A DNA stretch of 64,000 nucleotides, taken from Rhizoclosmatium globosum (lineage: Eukaryota; Chytridiomycota; Chytridiomycetes; Chytridiales; Chytriomycetaceae). The first letter of the stretch is position 1. Every line of letters starts with the position of its first letter. Location of the stretch: positions 1 to 64,000 of the forward strand of contig MCGO01000077.1 in the NCBI GenBank assembly GCA_002104985.1. The letters run 5' to 3'. Shown here piece after piece: positions 53,355-64,000 of this stretch. A program made the position numbers and the translations under genes. The notes under the pieces are model-generated. The model saw nothing but the letters and a program-made list of their open reading frames with translations, did no database searches and was not told where the DNA came from.

Positions 53355-54595
53355 ATGTTTCAAATTCGCTTTTTTAGCTCACCCATTTCTCAAGCTATAG
53401 TGCTGCCACTAAAACTAGATGATCTTATTTTAATTTCTCTTTCTTATGGAAGGTTAAAAGCTCGCTACCAATTCAAAAGTTGGCCAATCTTAAATATGAT
53501 ACCACAGAATGAAAGCTGTGCGGAAAATGAAGAGATTGATGCGCAATTGAAAACAATTGATCTTGTATTGATTGATCACAATGTGTTTGAACTTTGTCTT
53601 TGTAATTTTGGGAAAACATCAGGGAAACACCACATGCATTCATTGCAGTCTCTCACAGCCCTTGTCTCTGCTCATATACGTCTTCATCATCCTGATCAAA
53701 ACGTTATGTGGGATAGGCGGTGCAGAGGGAGCTTCGGAGCTGGCATTTCCACATTGCATGCCATGTGGCAGCAACTCACTGAAAATGGATACAATTGCAC
53801 ACATGATGTGACGCAAACACGAATGCTATATGGTTTTTGGTTTCTTAAAGTATATGGAACTGAATCGAACGCTGCCAAAGTCTTTCAAGTGGATGAAAAG
53901 ACATATCGTAAGTGGAGCAAGATTGCCATTCAATGCATGGCTCGTGTTTCAGTGGTAAACGCTTATCATTTGAGACTATTACTAATTAATGCACTTAGAT
54001 TCGCTGGGAAAATCGTTTTAGAGGTTGGACTCATTTAATTCCATCGTCTTATGTTGACGGAATCCATTGCCCTGTTCAAGAGAAGAATCCCAATGATCCT
54101 GACGATTTCAGCCATAAAATCAATTCGTCTTGTCTCACATATGAAGTTGCTACAGCGATTGGATCTTCAAATATTGTACATGTGTCTGGCGGTGTTCCTG
54201 CTGGAGCATGGCCTGATATCAAACTTGCACGATCAGCAAATGGAATCGTTGGCAAACTTTTGCGAAATGAAATGGTTGCTGCTGATAAAGGTTACACTGA
54301 AAATGGCAATGATGGTAGGATTGTATTTTGGGTGCCTGTAAGAAAGCAAAGGGACGTTGATTTACATCCAGCTTCCAAGTTACGAAATGCCCAACTATCT
54401 GTAATGCAGAGCCGACATGAAACTGTGAACACACGCCTTAAATTTTTCAATGTCTTAAAGGAGGATTACCGCCATGCACGTGATTTTCATCCATTTTGTT
54501 TTAATGCAGTTGCCAACATTGTGCAATTAAGCTTTGATCGGGAGCCACTCTTTGACTATATTGAAACACTTGAAAGAAAAAAATTAATAAGATAA
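53355..54595 (+). CDS. DDE superfamily transposase (DDE_4, PIF/Harbinger-like)
   Basis: This is the transposon's nuclease. Exon 1 includes MWDRRCRGSFGAGISTLHAM and ESNAAKVFQVDEKTYRKWSK. An intron with a GTAAAC donor (near 53957-53999) follows, then IRWENRFRGWTHLIPSSYVD. The catalytic acids are Asp in SYVDGIHCPVQEK, Asp in VAADKGYTENG and Glu in SRHETVNTRLKFFNVL, all present. After DGIHCPV comes the usual region with SGGVPAGAWPDIKLAR. The frame is open throughout, so the enzyme may be functional. The start could also be a later Met (near 53497). Confidence 0.85.
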
Positions 54596-54600
54596 GAGAC

Positions 54601-54625
54601 TTTGTTCATTTCCCTCAACCTCCAG
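54601..54625 (-). repeat. Right terminal inverted repeat of the transposon
   Basis: Read inwards on the minus strand it begins CTGGAGGTTGAGGG, the counterpart of the left end. Confidence 0.85.
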
Positions 54626-55388
54626 TCTCTTACTCTTTGACTTTCTCTTTATTGTCATGTTTCTTTGCGTTGTCACGGCCACAAATCCAATCACAAGTGT
54701 TCACTACTTTGTTTCGAGTTATGTTTTCGGATCATTGTCATTAATCGCTTATATTGTTTACTCTTGGAATCGCGGTTTACCTATATTTAAAGCCATTCTC
54801 TCGAAATCTTTGCTGAAAATCAGTCGTCCGGCGTTGTGTTTTGCGGTTCTGCTTCAACTGATTCAAAATTCTCTCGCTTTCGCTTTGTACTTGGGTGAAT
54901 ATGATCCCGAAACACAAATTAAGCTTTCTACCATAAACAACGCCGTATTCGAAGCATCTGGAATTCTTTTGTTGGTATTCGATATATTTGTGTTGTTTTG
55001 CTATCTGTATTATCTGCGGATCCTTAAAAGTATTGGAACAGATCCAGTGTTGGTTCGGAAGCTGGCACTTATTTCTCGGGTTGGTGGCGTTTCTTGCTTA
55101 GTTTGTGTATTTTGGCTGGTTGGAACCATTCTGAGATTCAACAATCCATCAAACACGGCACCCATGAATATAGCCACGCTAATGGCTCCTTTACTATACA
55201 ACTTTCTTCAGCTATGGATGAAGTGGCTACTGATTTATTATCGTGAAAAGGAGACAAGTACGCCGGATATGAGTTGTAGCAGTGTTATCCAAAAATCTGC
55301 GGCACAAGCGCTTCAAGAAATGTCAAAAAGTCGTAGTTTTGATGGACCAGCTGGCGTCAGAGACCATATGTTAAAGTGCAAGGCGTGA
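54626..55388 (+). pseudogene. Seven-transmembrane receptor-like protein, array 2 copy D, 3' fragment
   Basis: The gene resumes inside helix 2 (LLLFDFLFIVMFLCVVTATN) and continues with SWNRGLPIFKAILSKSLLKI, YYLRILKSIGTDPVLVRKLA, GVSCLVCVFWLVGTILRF and LYNFLQLWMKWLLIYYRE. There is no further damage up to the stop. The tail ends DHMLKCKA in place of the TKK of copies A-C. Confidence 0.85.
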
Positions 55389-55460
55389 GTCTCGTTACAA
55401 TAAATATTCGTATCATCAATATTTCACTCCATTCATCAATCATCCCTATTTCCCACAAAC

Positions 55461-57675
55461 TCAACTTTTATCAACCACCTCTACCCACTTACAGTGCCCA
55501 CCTCCTTTTACACCCAACAAACCCTTCCCCTTCCCGGAACCACTCACCCCACCCGTAAACACAAACCCATAATGATCCCTCAACCATCCACAAACCTCAC
55601 TCACTTTATCCCCTTGAACCATCACCTCCGTGACAACCGGTTTCCCACTAACACCACCACCTCCCAGCACACTACAACTCGTACTCGCCGCACAAGGAAC
55701 GCGTAACTCTGCAGCCAACACTTCCGGATCAATCAAGAACGATTCGCATCCAAGAACTCTTGTTACAAGTTTCCGACCCGCGCGTTTTTCAATAACAAGT
55801 TGGAGTGGCTTCAAAGCACCCTTTTTCGTGATGGGATCGTTTCCGGGTGTTGTGAGGGTATACCATGGCGTCATTTTTTCAGTGATTCGCGTAAAGATTG
55901 CGTCGCGGGGAAGATATGTGACTGTTGCGTGTTCATCTTTGGAGAGGATTGTATCGGCGAGGTGGGCGTCGATTTTGATGAGACGTTGGTTTGTTGGGTT
56001 GATGAGGTTTTGGGATGTGATGTAGGTTTCAGTGGCGGATTTTAGGGAGGCGCGGGTGAATGTTGTGTCTTTGCTGTAAGGTATATTACTTTAGAAATGG
56101 GGTTTGTAAGCTTTGGATGATAGGTTTTTGACGTACTCAATTCCGATTTCTGCCCACATTTTCGCAAATGCTGCGTTTGACTTAAAGAGTTCTGTTATTT
56201 GAATTCCCGTGGGTTCCTTTTGTTTGATGGTATTTGTAGAAGATGATAAGGAGTCTAACAGGTTCTCTTGATCCCCTTCCCGCACCGATAGCGTCTTCTT
56301 CAGTTCACGCTTGAAAGATTTCTCGTCCATTTCTAATCCTGTCACTTCAGGATGGTTCGGGTAGATTGCTGTTACGACCAGTTCTCCGCCCTAATTTTTG
56401 GTTGGTTAGGTTTTTTTCGATTACAGTTTCGTCGCGTTCTTAACGTTTGTAATTGAAATTCGACGCGTTTCAACTCGCCATTTTGAATGACTCCACTCTA
56501 AATTTCGAGTTCGAATGTATTCTTACCTGCTGCCTTTCCTTAGATTTCACAAGACCACGCTTTTCCATTGCCTTCAAGAATTTCGCCAACTTCTTGTACG
56601 AACTCTGTTTCATATCAGCCTCGGGGGTAGGAGAGGAAGCATATGTTGAGAATATAGAGTAGTGGCAGCAAGAGGATAGGATTTGGAATCAGATGGGAGT
56701 GAAAACTTGATAGCTTTCAGAAGAGAAAGATGCAGTAGAGAGTCAATTTCTGTAGATGATAGACCAAGAGGTTTGACGAGTGATTCTGCGTCATTCTCGC
56801 CGATTTGCGAGAGAGAGATGTTGTCAATGTTTTCCGTGACAGATGCCATCATATCGAAATCGTCTGTGGATGCTGAAGTAGGCGATACAACGACGAAATC
56901 ATCGAGTTCCGGGTCGTCGATGCGTTGAATGATAGACGCGTCGATGTCCACATCCTCGACCGATGCTTCCACATCGGCCACGGAATTAAGACCCGCCGTT
57001 GAGGGCACCACGCCGTCGCCGAGAAGGAACAAGTTGTCGTCGAGCGCGGTAACCAACTGGACGGCAACGCCCTTTTCGGCGGATCTTTTTTCGAGTGCGG
57101 CCGAGTCGACGCGCGAAACACCGACGGCGACGGGCAGAATGCGTTGCGATGCGGCGTCTTTTGCGACGACTTGGACGACGGCGCCTTTTTCGAACGGCGT
57201 CGTTTGTTTCGTGTTCGTGTTCGTGTTCTTTGTCGAAGCGGAAGTGGCGGCATCGACAAGGCCAAACACACCGGGCCGCATCAGATCAGCGCCGCCAACG
57301 AGTCGAGGAACAACACTCGAATGCGTAATCACAGACGGAACGAGCGTGGAAACCGCGAACACTGCGTACAGCGACGGAACGAGAACGGACTGGCCCTCGC
57401 ATTCGACACGCACAAACATCGGACTGCCATTCACTGAATACAGCGTGCCTTCGACTTGGCCTAGCGTGGCTTTCGTGACGGGAAGCTGTTTGTTGCGCAC
57501 CCACGTTTAAAACAGTGCACTGACACCACCAAAGAGAACTGACCCCAAATGGAAACAACACGTTGAGGTCCTCGGGTGTCGCCCCAAACAACTCGCCTAC
57601 TTCCGCCTTCAGCTTTCGAAGATCAGATGACCGCAGATTCGTCGAATTCTTGATGTGTACAGGCTTGCGGAACAT
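55461..57675 (-). CDS. EIF2D: Translation factor eIF2D/Tma64 (ligatin)
   Basis: This cytosolic factor acts in GTP-independent initiator tRNA delivery and in recycling of post-termination 40S subunits. The start MFRKPVHIKNSTNLRSSDLR is typical. An intron near 57542-57488 follows PFG. The MCT1-PUA part includes LVPSLYAVFAVSTLVPSVIT and the hallmark LVGGADLMRPGV. The middle has a winged-helix/SWIB-type segment (SSYKKLAKFLKAMEKRGLVK, KTLSVREGDQENLLD). The carboxy SUI1 domain has QLVIEKRAGRKLVTRVLGCE and ends GGHCKWVEVVDKS. Other introns are near 56525-56393 and about 56130-56080. It converges on the 7TM copy D gene with about 70 bp between stops. Confidence 0.88.
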
Positions 57676-57885
57676 GGATTTTTGGCGCCTTCTTTTTTCC
57701 TACTTTTGACTGACTCAAACTTCCTTCATAATTTCCACAAGACTAATGTAACTTTCTCTGGACAAGCTCATATCTTGATTCGATGCTATCACTCTCTTGC
57801 GCTCTTGGACGTGGCTGGAATATTTATCCAACGGGACTGGATCTTCGAACTGACAATTCTCTTCAACTACAACAACTCTGCTCAA

Positions 57886-60434
57886 ATGTCGAATCACTAC
57901 TTGGGCATAGATATCAAAGTGAGCGCGGAAACCACTATCGAGGCAGAAACATCCGGAGGTATTGAACGTAAGTTATCTGTATGTTAAAAAGCTCATTTGA
58001 TTCCAATCATTTCGGTGCAGAAACTGACACCTTGACTCCTCTGCCCTCCAAAAAGCAAGATCCAGTGATATTAAACAGTGTCAGAGATACAAGTGGTCAT
58101 ACAGGTCATGGTTCCGGGAAACATTACGGTCTCAATCCGAAGGCAAGGTCTGGGATGCACCTCGGAAGTCGAAACATGCTTGGAGGCTCCAAGATGAGTA
58201 CACTCGCGCACAATAAACTGTTCAGTGCGATCGAGCATGCTGTCGGAGAAGATACGTGTAAATATGAGGAAGTCACGCAAGAGTATTTGGAAGAACGTGG
58301 GTTGGAACCTGAAAGTGTTCCAGAATGGTCCATGTACGCGTACTTTCTGGGGTTGATCCTGTGCTTAGGTAGTGTGCACATACTTCCTTGAAAACTGAGG
58401 AGAATTGTCACGTTCGCATGGTCGCACATAATTCACATGTCCAAATTAAATATAGGCTGCTCAAACGCGTGGAACTCGGCTTTGGGCTGGGGTTACGGAC
58501 CTGTCTTTATTTCAGCTCTTATTGCAGGGATTGCGGTACGTATAATTAACATATTGATATAATCATCTTATTTTTTGCACGAAAACAAACAGTACACCTG
58601 CTTGGTCACAATTTTGGCTGAAATGATGACCATGTTGCCATTCAGCGGTGGGATGGCAACGTATGCCCGCAGTGCATTTGGTCCGTACGTTGGTTACCTA
58701 ATTGGAACCTGCGAAGCCTGGGAATACACTTTGTTTGGTGCTCAAGCAGTTTGGCAATCGGGACTTGTCCTCGCCAATGTAATTACAACCTCTCAATTTC
58801 CAGTTTTGCTTTTTTAATACTTCAATTCTAAGGCCTTCAGCGTCAACTTCAACTTTGCTCCTCTTTTCTGGCTCCTGACTGTTGGTTTGGTTGCAGCGTG
58901 TCATTTTGCAGGAACAAAATGGCTTATGCGATTAATTGGAATCACATTGACCATCAATGTCTCTGCAATGATCATATTAATCCTACCGTCTCTCAAAACG
59001 CTTGACCCTTGGAACAATGCGCTCTTTGCTGCGAAAGGATTCACGAACCCCATCACTGGCGAAGCTTTTAATTACACAGACCCAATCACAGGAAACGATA
59101 AAACTGATTTGTATACTTACATGTTTCCGTTTGGTTCTGTTGGGATTTTTCAATGTATACCAACTCTGATGTGGACGTTTCTTGGAATTGAGGTATTAAA
59201 CTGTCCTTGCAGTTCATCTTCAAGCTCATTAAAACATATAGGCCGCACCGCTTTGTTGCGAAGAATCCGTTGGTTTCATCAAAAATAGCCCAAGAATCGC
59301 ATTGAAGGCGCAAATCACCATGTGGTCGCTTGTTTGTAAGACTTTCATACTCCGTCTCGCACCTCGCTAATCTAATTTAACAGTATTTACTATGATTATT
59401 GTCCCTATGTTGTCACCCGGAAGTAATGCTTAATTTTGTGTCCAGAGTATTCACTAACGGTGGCAAACAGTTGGCGACCCAACATTCACATCTGCGTTGG
59501 ACCCACTAGTTAAGGTCTTTCAAGGATCATATGGAATCGCTGATAATTCTGTTGCATATAATGCACTGTACTGTTGCCTATTTTTGCCAAACTTGATCCT
59601 TGCGTGAGTTTCAATCTCTTTTCAAGAAAATGTGTTTCTGACACCACATTAAGAATTGCCTGTTATTCATATGCGTGCTCGCGCCAAGTTTACGGTCTTT
59701 CACACATTGGATACTACAACAAGAAGCTTTCAATCACTTGGCAGAAAACCAAAGTTCCGATTGGGGCTGTGATTATGACGTTATCGTTTTTCATGTTAGT
59801 TGCTGTGAGTATATAATAACTTTTGGCGAATTATTATCTAAAATCGCGTCAAAATAGCTTATCTTACAATATGGTGAGTGGATAATCACAGTGAGGCATC
59901 TTAACAATACTTTTCGCAGAGGCATCTGGTGTAGTTCTCCTTGCGCTATTGAATGGTTCGCTTCTTTACGGAATGTTTGCTTACGTTGGAACCGCGCTCG
60001 CATATATCAAACTGAAGATATTCATGCCTCACGTCAAGCGTCCGTTCGATGCTGGATTCTACGTTGGAATCTTCAGTGCACTCTTTTTGATTGGATGCTG
60101 TATCACTGCCATGACTCAAATGTTTGCCACTGTCACGTTTCGAGAAACACTGTTTGTTTGTTTGGGGAAAATCATGCTTCAATTTTCTGAGTTTATCTTT
60201 TTCCGTCGGCATCATATGGTTCAGACTCCTGAGGAGCAGTTTATTCACGCTGAATTGCATGCCGCAGGGGTAGATATTGCTTTGAGTACTGGAGAGCTTG
60301 CTGATGGATCCAAGTATATGGTGAATGCGAACGGCCGCGCCTCGGCTTCATTAAGAAGTTTGAAAAAAATTGGAAGTAAGTCAGGGCATCAGATCAATGT
60401 TATTAAGACAGTTGATGAATCCAAGGAGAAGTGA
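57886..60434 (+). CDS. Amino acid/amine permease, APC superfamily
   Basis: This is a multi-pass plasma-membrane transporter, closest in feel to the ethanolamine/amino-acid permease branch of the APC superfamily. MSNHYLGIDIKVSAETTI opens a long hydrophilic leader of about 140 residues. The first helices read YFLGLILCLG, then GCSNAWNSALGWGYGPVFIS and LVTILAEMMTMLPFSGGMAT followed by YARSAFGPYVGYLIGTCEAW (TM3, AEMxxxxPxxGGxxxYAR). At least ten short introns break the coding region, some of which were placed only roughly between 58380 and 59940. The carboxy tail (TPEEQFIHAELHAAGVDIAL onward) is cytoplasmic and ends ESKEK. Confidence 0.8.
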
Positions 60435-60580
60435 TTCGTGTCAATGTTTTCCCTCCCATTGTGTTAGCATGGAACGGCAAACAGTGTTGGAAGAAATACT
60501 CTCACATTATAATATTTATTACTTTATTCATGTCTCTATTTCTTCTTCGTTTTTTCGATTCCAAAACAAATCAAAAAACA

Positions 60581-62007
60581 ATGTTGTCATCGGGATTGCG
60601 ATCTCTCGCCTTCTCCATTCGCATCCACCTTCAAAAGCGGCTCGGATCATCGTGCTGTGGTACAACAGCTGCTGCTCCTGATGTCAAACAAATCACTGCA
60701 AAGGAGCTTCCGTTCCTCCAACACCTTGTAGTCCTTGGACCCACTCCAGCCCCTCAATGGCCAAGCGACTTGATGAAAACGGATCCATACCTGTCTTCTC
60801 TTACTGCTGCTACATCAATTCTGGCCAACCTCAAAATCTCTGCATCTCATTCATCCAAATGGGATCCTGTATCAAGTCCATCTGAGACAGAACGGGACAT
60901 ATTAGTCTTCCCTGAAATGCTACGATTTAGAAAAGTTGGATTGGATAAGCAGTCCTTTGATTTGGTTGTTCGGTACCTTGTGGAGTCTCGATTGGGCGTT
61001 TTTGACAAGGTTCCTTTGAATGAGAAGGAACTTAAGGTCGAGAAGCTGCAGGAAGATGGCGTATTGCTAGTATGTGCACATGATCAAGTTGATACACGAT
61101 GTGGAGAGCGCGGAACTCGATTGATGGAAGGGTTGGCAGAAGCAGCTAAAGATTCAAGCAAGAAGGTATGTTAAACAGGCAGAGAATATTCGCTCTATCC
61201 TTATTTAATCTATCTGTCTAACAGTACTCGATTCTTCCTACGTCCCATATCGGCGGTCATGATTTCGCTGCCAACTTGATTTCCTATCCACGTGGTGACT
61301 TTTACGGAAACCTTGCGCAAACACCATCTTTCTCTGCCAAACATGTTCTCTCTGCTATTGAATCAAACACTGTTCTTTGGGATCACTGGCGTGGCCGTGT
61401 TGGACTCGATGCTAACACCACAAAGCGAATGGCACTTGCGAAGAAGGATGCTGACCAGCTTGAAAAGAGTGGATGTGGATCTAAAACCGTGGAGGGCAAA
61501 GGTCTTGGAACAGGAGAAACCATCAAAGTCACCTACGTCTTGGCAAATGGGCAGAGAATTGAAGTCGACGCGGAACTGACGGAATTCAATCCAGCTGATC
61601 CAGAGCAGCCCTATTTTCCATCCGAAAATGACAAAGCGCCTGCTGGCGGAAGTCTTCCACCAAAACGAGACAATGAAGTCGACTTTTGCTTCCAGCTCGG
61701 CTCAGAGACGAGACCAATCCGAGCCAAAGTTGGAGACAACTTGATGCACATTGCACGAGACCATAAGATTCCAACTATTGATGCCGTTTGTGGGGGCGAA
61801 ATGGAATGCGCGACATGCCATGTGATTGTTGACAAGGAACACTTTGCTAAGCTTCCCAAAGCTACAGAAGGGGAAGAAGATATGCTGGAGTATGCCATTG
61901 GTCGTAAAGACTGCTCGCGATTGAGTTGTCAACTGAAAGTGACAAAGGAAATGGAAGGAATGGAAGTCAAGGTGCACATGCCGGCAGGCTCAGAAATCTT
62001 TATTTGA
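60581..62007 (+). CDS. Suc/Fer (AIM32-like) thioredoxin-fold protein fused to an adrenodoxin-type ferredoxin
   Basis: This is a two-domain iron-sulfur protein, probably mitochondrial: the start MLSSGLRSLAFSIRIHLQKR is an amphipathic, acid-free presequence. The first domain is of the Suc_Fer/AIM32 type with VCAHDQVDTRCGERG and SHIGGHDFAANLISYPRGDF, including the C-x8-C and HxGGH metal-site motifs. One intron (about 61168-61224) lies between them. The carboxy domain is a vertebrate-type [2Fe-2S] ferredoxin. Its cluster ligands are in VCGGEMECATCHVIVDK (C-x5-C-x2-C) and the fourth Cys in SRLSCQLKVTKEMEGMEV, as in adrenodoxin/Yah1. Loss of the intron would not change the frame. Electron transfer in Fe-S or heme metabolism is likely. 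Confidence 0.85.
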
Positions 62008-62052
62008 AAAATATACGTAAAATAAGGAGTTAAAGTAAATATGAAATGTTGA

Positions 62053-63855
62053 TCACTTTTCAGGTGTTTGTCGCTCACAATCATTACTCTCTGAGATGTA
62101 GGTCACAGATGCTCGGACACTGTGAGAGCCGTACTGGTCAATAATGGAACCAAGCCCGTCAGAATCATCAATTTCATGAGCCTCTGGCACAACTACTTCC
62201 TCCAGAATGCCTTTCATTGCATCAGAACCACTGACGGCATTTGCAATATCATCAGCAGTCTTGACAGACGGTTGAACAATCAAATCAACCGCGTCAATTT
62301 TTTTGTGGTCTACATCTAAAGCCAGTTCTATGTTCAAGGAGTTTCTGGTCTCTGCAGCAAACGGAGCATTCTCCCCTTCAGCTCCTTCAGCAACTCCAGC
62401 TGTGGGAAAACCACTCCATGACTGTCTTTCCTTTGGATCGATTAAGAGTTCTTCGTAGCCTTGAAACACTCCCGTTAATTTGCGTGGAAACGAGGCGTCT
62501 GTCTTCTGATGGTTGTTCGCGAGCTTGACTATATCCATTTCAATTTGTTCAGCTTCGATTTCCTGCATAAGTTCACGGCTTGGATCTGGTACAATCACAC
62601 TTTGAACAGTGAATATGTTCGCGTTGTCACTCTCTGGCCGAGCATCCTTCTTTTCTGCAGCGACCCCTCGATCCACGCCTTCCAACAATGTCACATCGCT
62701 GACACCTCTTTCCATGGCTTGAACTTCGGTTGATCCACTAGCAGGCGCAGGCGTGTATTCTCCACGGTGAACGTCAGGGATGTATCGCCGTCTTCCTTCA
62801 AGAAACGCGAATATAGCGACAATGAGCATCAACCAAAGTTGGTATAGAATCCAGATTGGGGCTACAGTGCCATACAGTGACAGTCCAAGTGGGATGTTGA
62901 CCAACGCGCCAACAAGTCCCAAACGGCCAATCCAGTGATGCACTGAAAACACCCTTTTAGTTAGATATACTTTGAAATAAGCTCTTACATTGGTCCCACC
63001 AAGGAACTGCCGTTCTAGATGGATTAAACAATTTGTTGATGATAAATCCAGATGCTAATTGTTTGAATACCAAAACGACAACCGCGAGGCCAAGAACCTA
63101 AAAAATGCGCGTGAGATAAAAGCTTTGATTAAAAGTGGTCTTTGCAGCTTACAACATGAAGTCCGTTTTGTGAGTAGTCAAAATGATCCTCTCCAGTCGC
63201 TTTGTAGACAATAACGAATGAAGCTACCGTACATACAAAACAAGAAACAAAAAAGAGCATATGTAGAGGAAACCACCGCTTTGCGCCGTGCTCCGTAAAT
63301 TTGTAGTATCGAGCGCAGACAATTCCAGAAGGTGCAAATACCCCCCACGCGAGAAACATTAGCGATCCATGCGCTTTAATCATGGCATCGTAAGTCAAGG
63401 CCGCCGCGTCAGTTTCTTCGGAATTGGATTCTGTGGAAGTGGTAGAGTTTGAGGAATTCTTGGCTTCAAGCCCATCGCCACCGTCAGAAGTGTCAGATGG
63501 ACGCGGCAAATTCTCTTCAATATATAAAGAAGTTGTAGCAGCAGCAATGTTTATGGCTGTTGGGCTGTTTATTGCTGATGGCTTCACAAGTGGATGTGGC
63601 TCGTCAGGGAAAGCGATTGCGATGGGGACACCGTTTTGCTCAATAATATTAGGCACTGGACTCGTGACGGTTTGGCCTTTCACATTCTTAGCAGGAATCC
63701 TACAGTGTTGAGATTATGTCAGACCTAGTGAACACATTCACATGACTGTGAGCTTACTTGGTGACAAGAATGACAGGCTTTGTAGTAGTAGTAGCGGCTG
63801 CGGACGCGTGTATTACGAACAGACACGCGAATATGGTGTGTTGAATCCACTTCAT
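62053..63855 (-). CDS. Cytochrome b561 domain membrane protein
   Basis: This is a transmembrane electron carrier of the cyt b561 family. Exon 1 encodes the signal peptide MKWIQHTIFACLFVIHASAA. An intron with a GTAAGC donor (near 63759-63702) follows, then a Ser/Thr-rich lumenal part. The b561 core has the haem-ligand histidines in IKAHGSLMFLAWGVF, WFPLHMLFFVSCFV, NGLHVV and SVHHWIGRLGLVG. Helices LGLAVVVLVFKQLASGF and NIPLGLSLYGTVAP complete the bundle. Introns lie near 63149-63100 and 62995-62942. The carboxy tail of over 200 residues is cytoplasmic, acidic and unordered. No DOMON domain is present. Confidence 0.85.
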
Positions 63856-64000
63856 ATTGGATCAAACAGTTTTGTCAAATCTATTCCATTTCAATATGAG
63901 CACAATTTTACAAATATATGGGTTCACAGACTAAGTATGCAGAGGATTTGAAGCTCCGATCGAATGTGTAGGACTGTAGAGACCTGTCAGGTTGGCGGAA
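63856..64000. other. Upstream region of the b561 gene at the window edge
   Basis: No gene or repeat is visible. It presumably holds the b561 promoter. Confidence 0.4.

Larger units (their letters stand above)
52352..54625. mobile_element. DDE transposon (PIF/Harbinger or ISL2EU type) inside a 7TM gene
   Basis: This element of 2,274 bp is bounded by 25 bp terminal inverted repeats (52352-52376 and 54601-54625) that match at 22 of 25 positions and begin CTGGAGG. It carries a plus-strand transposase with intact catalytic residues and an oppositely oriented second ORF, a layout seen in PIF/Harbinger elements. It sits exactly between two homologous halves of the array 2 copy D gene. No clear target-site duplication can be made out, so the exact ends may be off by a few bases. 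Confidence 0.85.

Noticed and set aside
56929..57510. 193-codon plus-strand ORF in the eIF2D region
   Set aside because: It is antisense to the MCT1-PUA coding exon of eIF2D, which shows clear family motifs.
1..64000. tRNA, rRNA, CRISPR arrays, bacterial operons or a phage region
   Set aside because: No cloverleaf-like segment, regular spacer array or operon-type gene packing was seen; the introns and protein families are eukaryotic.

Overview
The window is nuclear DNA of a zoosporic fungus, most likely a chytrid. Genes are dense, on both strands, and cut by many short GT-AG introns of roughly 40-60 bp. The proteins are fungal in character (FSH1 hydrolase, bZIP, PHO89, APC permease, KKXX lectin). 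Two genes belong to a flagellate cell: CFAP57 and a PPP1R42-like LRR protein. No rRNA, tRNA, CRISPR array or prokaryotic feature was seen.

Layout: 1-3.5 kb holds a heat-shock-factor-type regulator (running off the left edge), a bZIP regulator and an FSH1-type hydrolase. 3.6-8.5 kb holds a divergent G-protein alpha gene and a cyclic-nucleotide-gated channel gene, back to back on a 346 bp promoter region. 8.5-14.6 kb has a MYND-type protein, a tandem array of three 7TM genes (copies 2 and 3 damaged) and three tandem single-domain arrestin-like genes. 14.9-25.6 kb has a Q-rich protein, the PPP1R42-like gene, two YANK/STK32 kinases, a ZIP3/RNF212-like RING protein and a DUF3431-like membrane protein. 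25.6-27.5 kb is another 7TM gene with a chain of overlapping ORFs behind it. 27.6-39.4 kb has two PHO89 phosphate transporters flanking BCAS3-like and CFAP57 genes. 39.4-42.7 kb has an ERGIC-53-type lectin and a triplet of tiny secreted proteins of one unrecognised family. 43.1-46.6 kb is XPF/ERCC4. 47.4-48.2 kb is an F-box/ankyrin-type gene. 48.4-55.4 kb is a second 7TM array of four, whose last member is split by a 2.27 kb DDE transposon. 55.5-63.9 kb has eIF2D, an APC permease, a Suc/Fer-adrenodoxin fusion and a cytochrome b561.

The strongest theme is membrane signalling: one G-alpha, one CNG channel, eight 7TM genes or remnants in three places and three arrestin-like proteins. This could be a chemo- or photosensory module of the zoospore, but that is inference from content and proximity.

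A second theme is single-base frame breaks, often one base short in a short homopolymer, in otherwise well conserved genes (CFAP57, XPF and others). These look more like assembly deletions than gene death, although some of the duplicated genes show real decay (a 290 bp deletion, a 4 bp deletion, a transposon insertion). Exon boundaries given here were placed by eye from splice consensus and reading frame.
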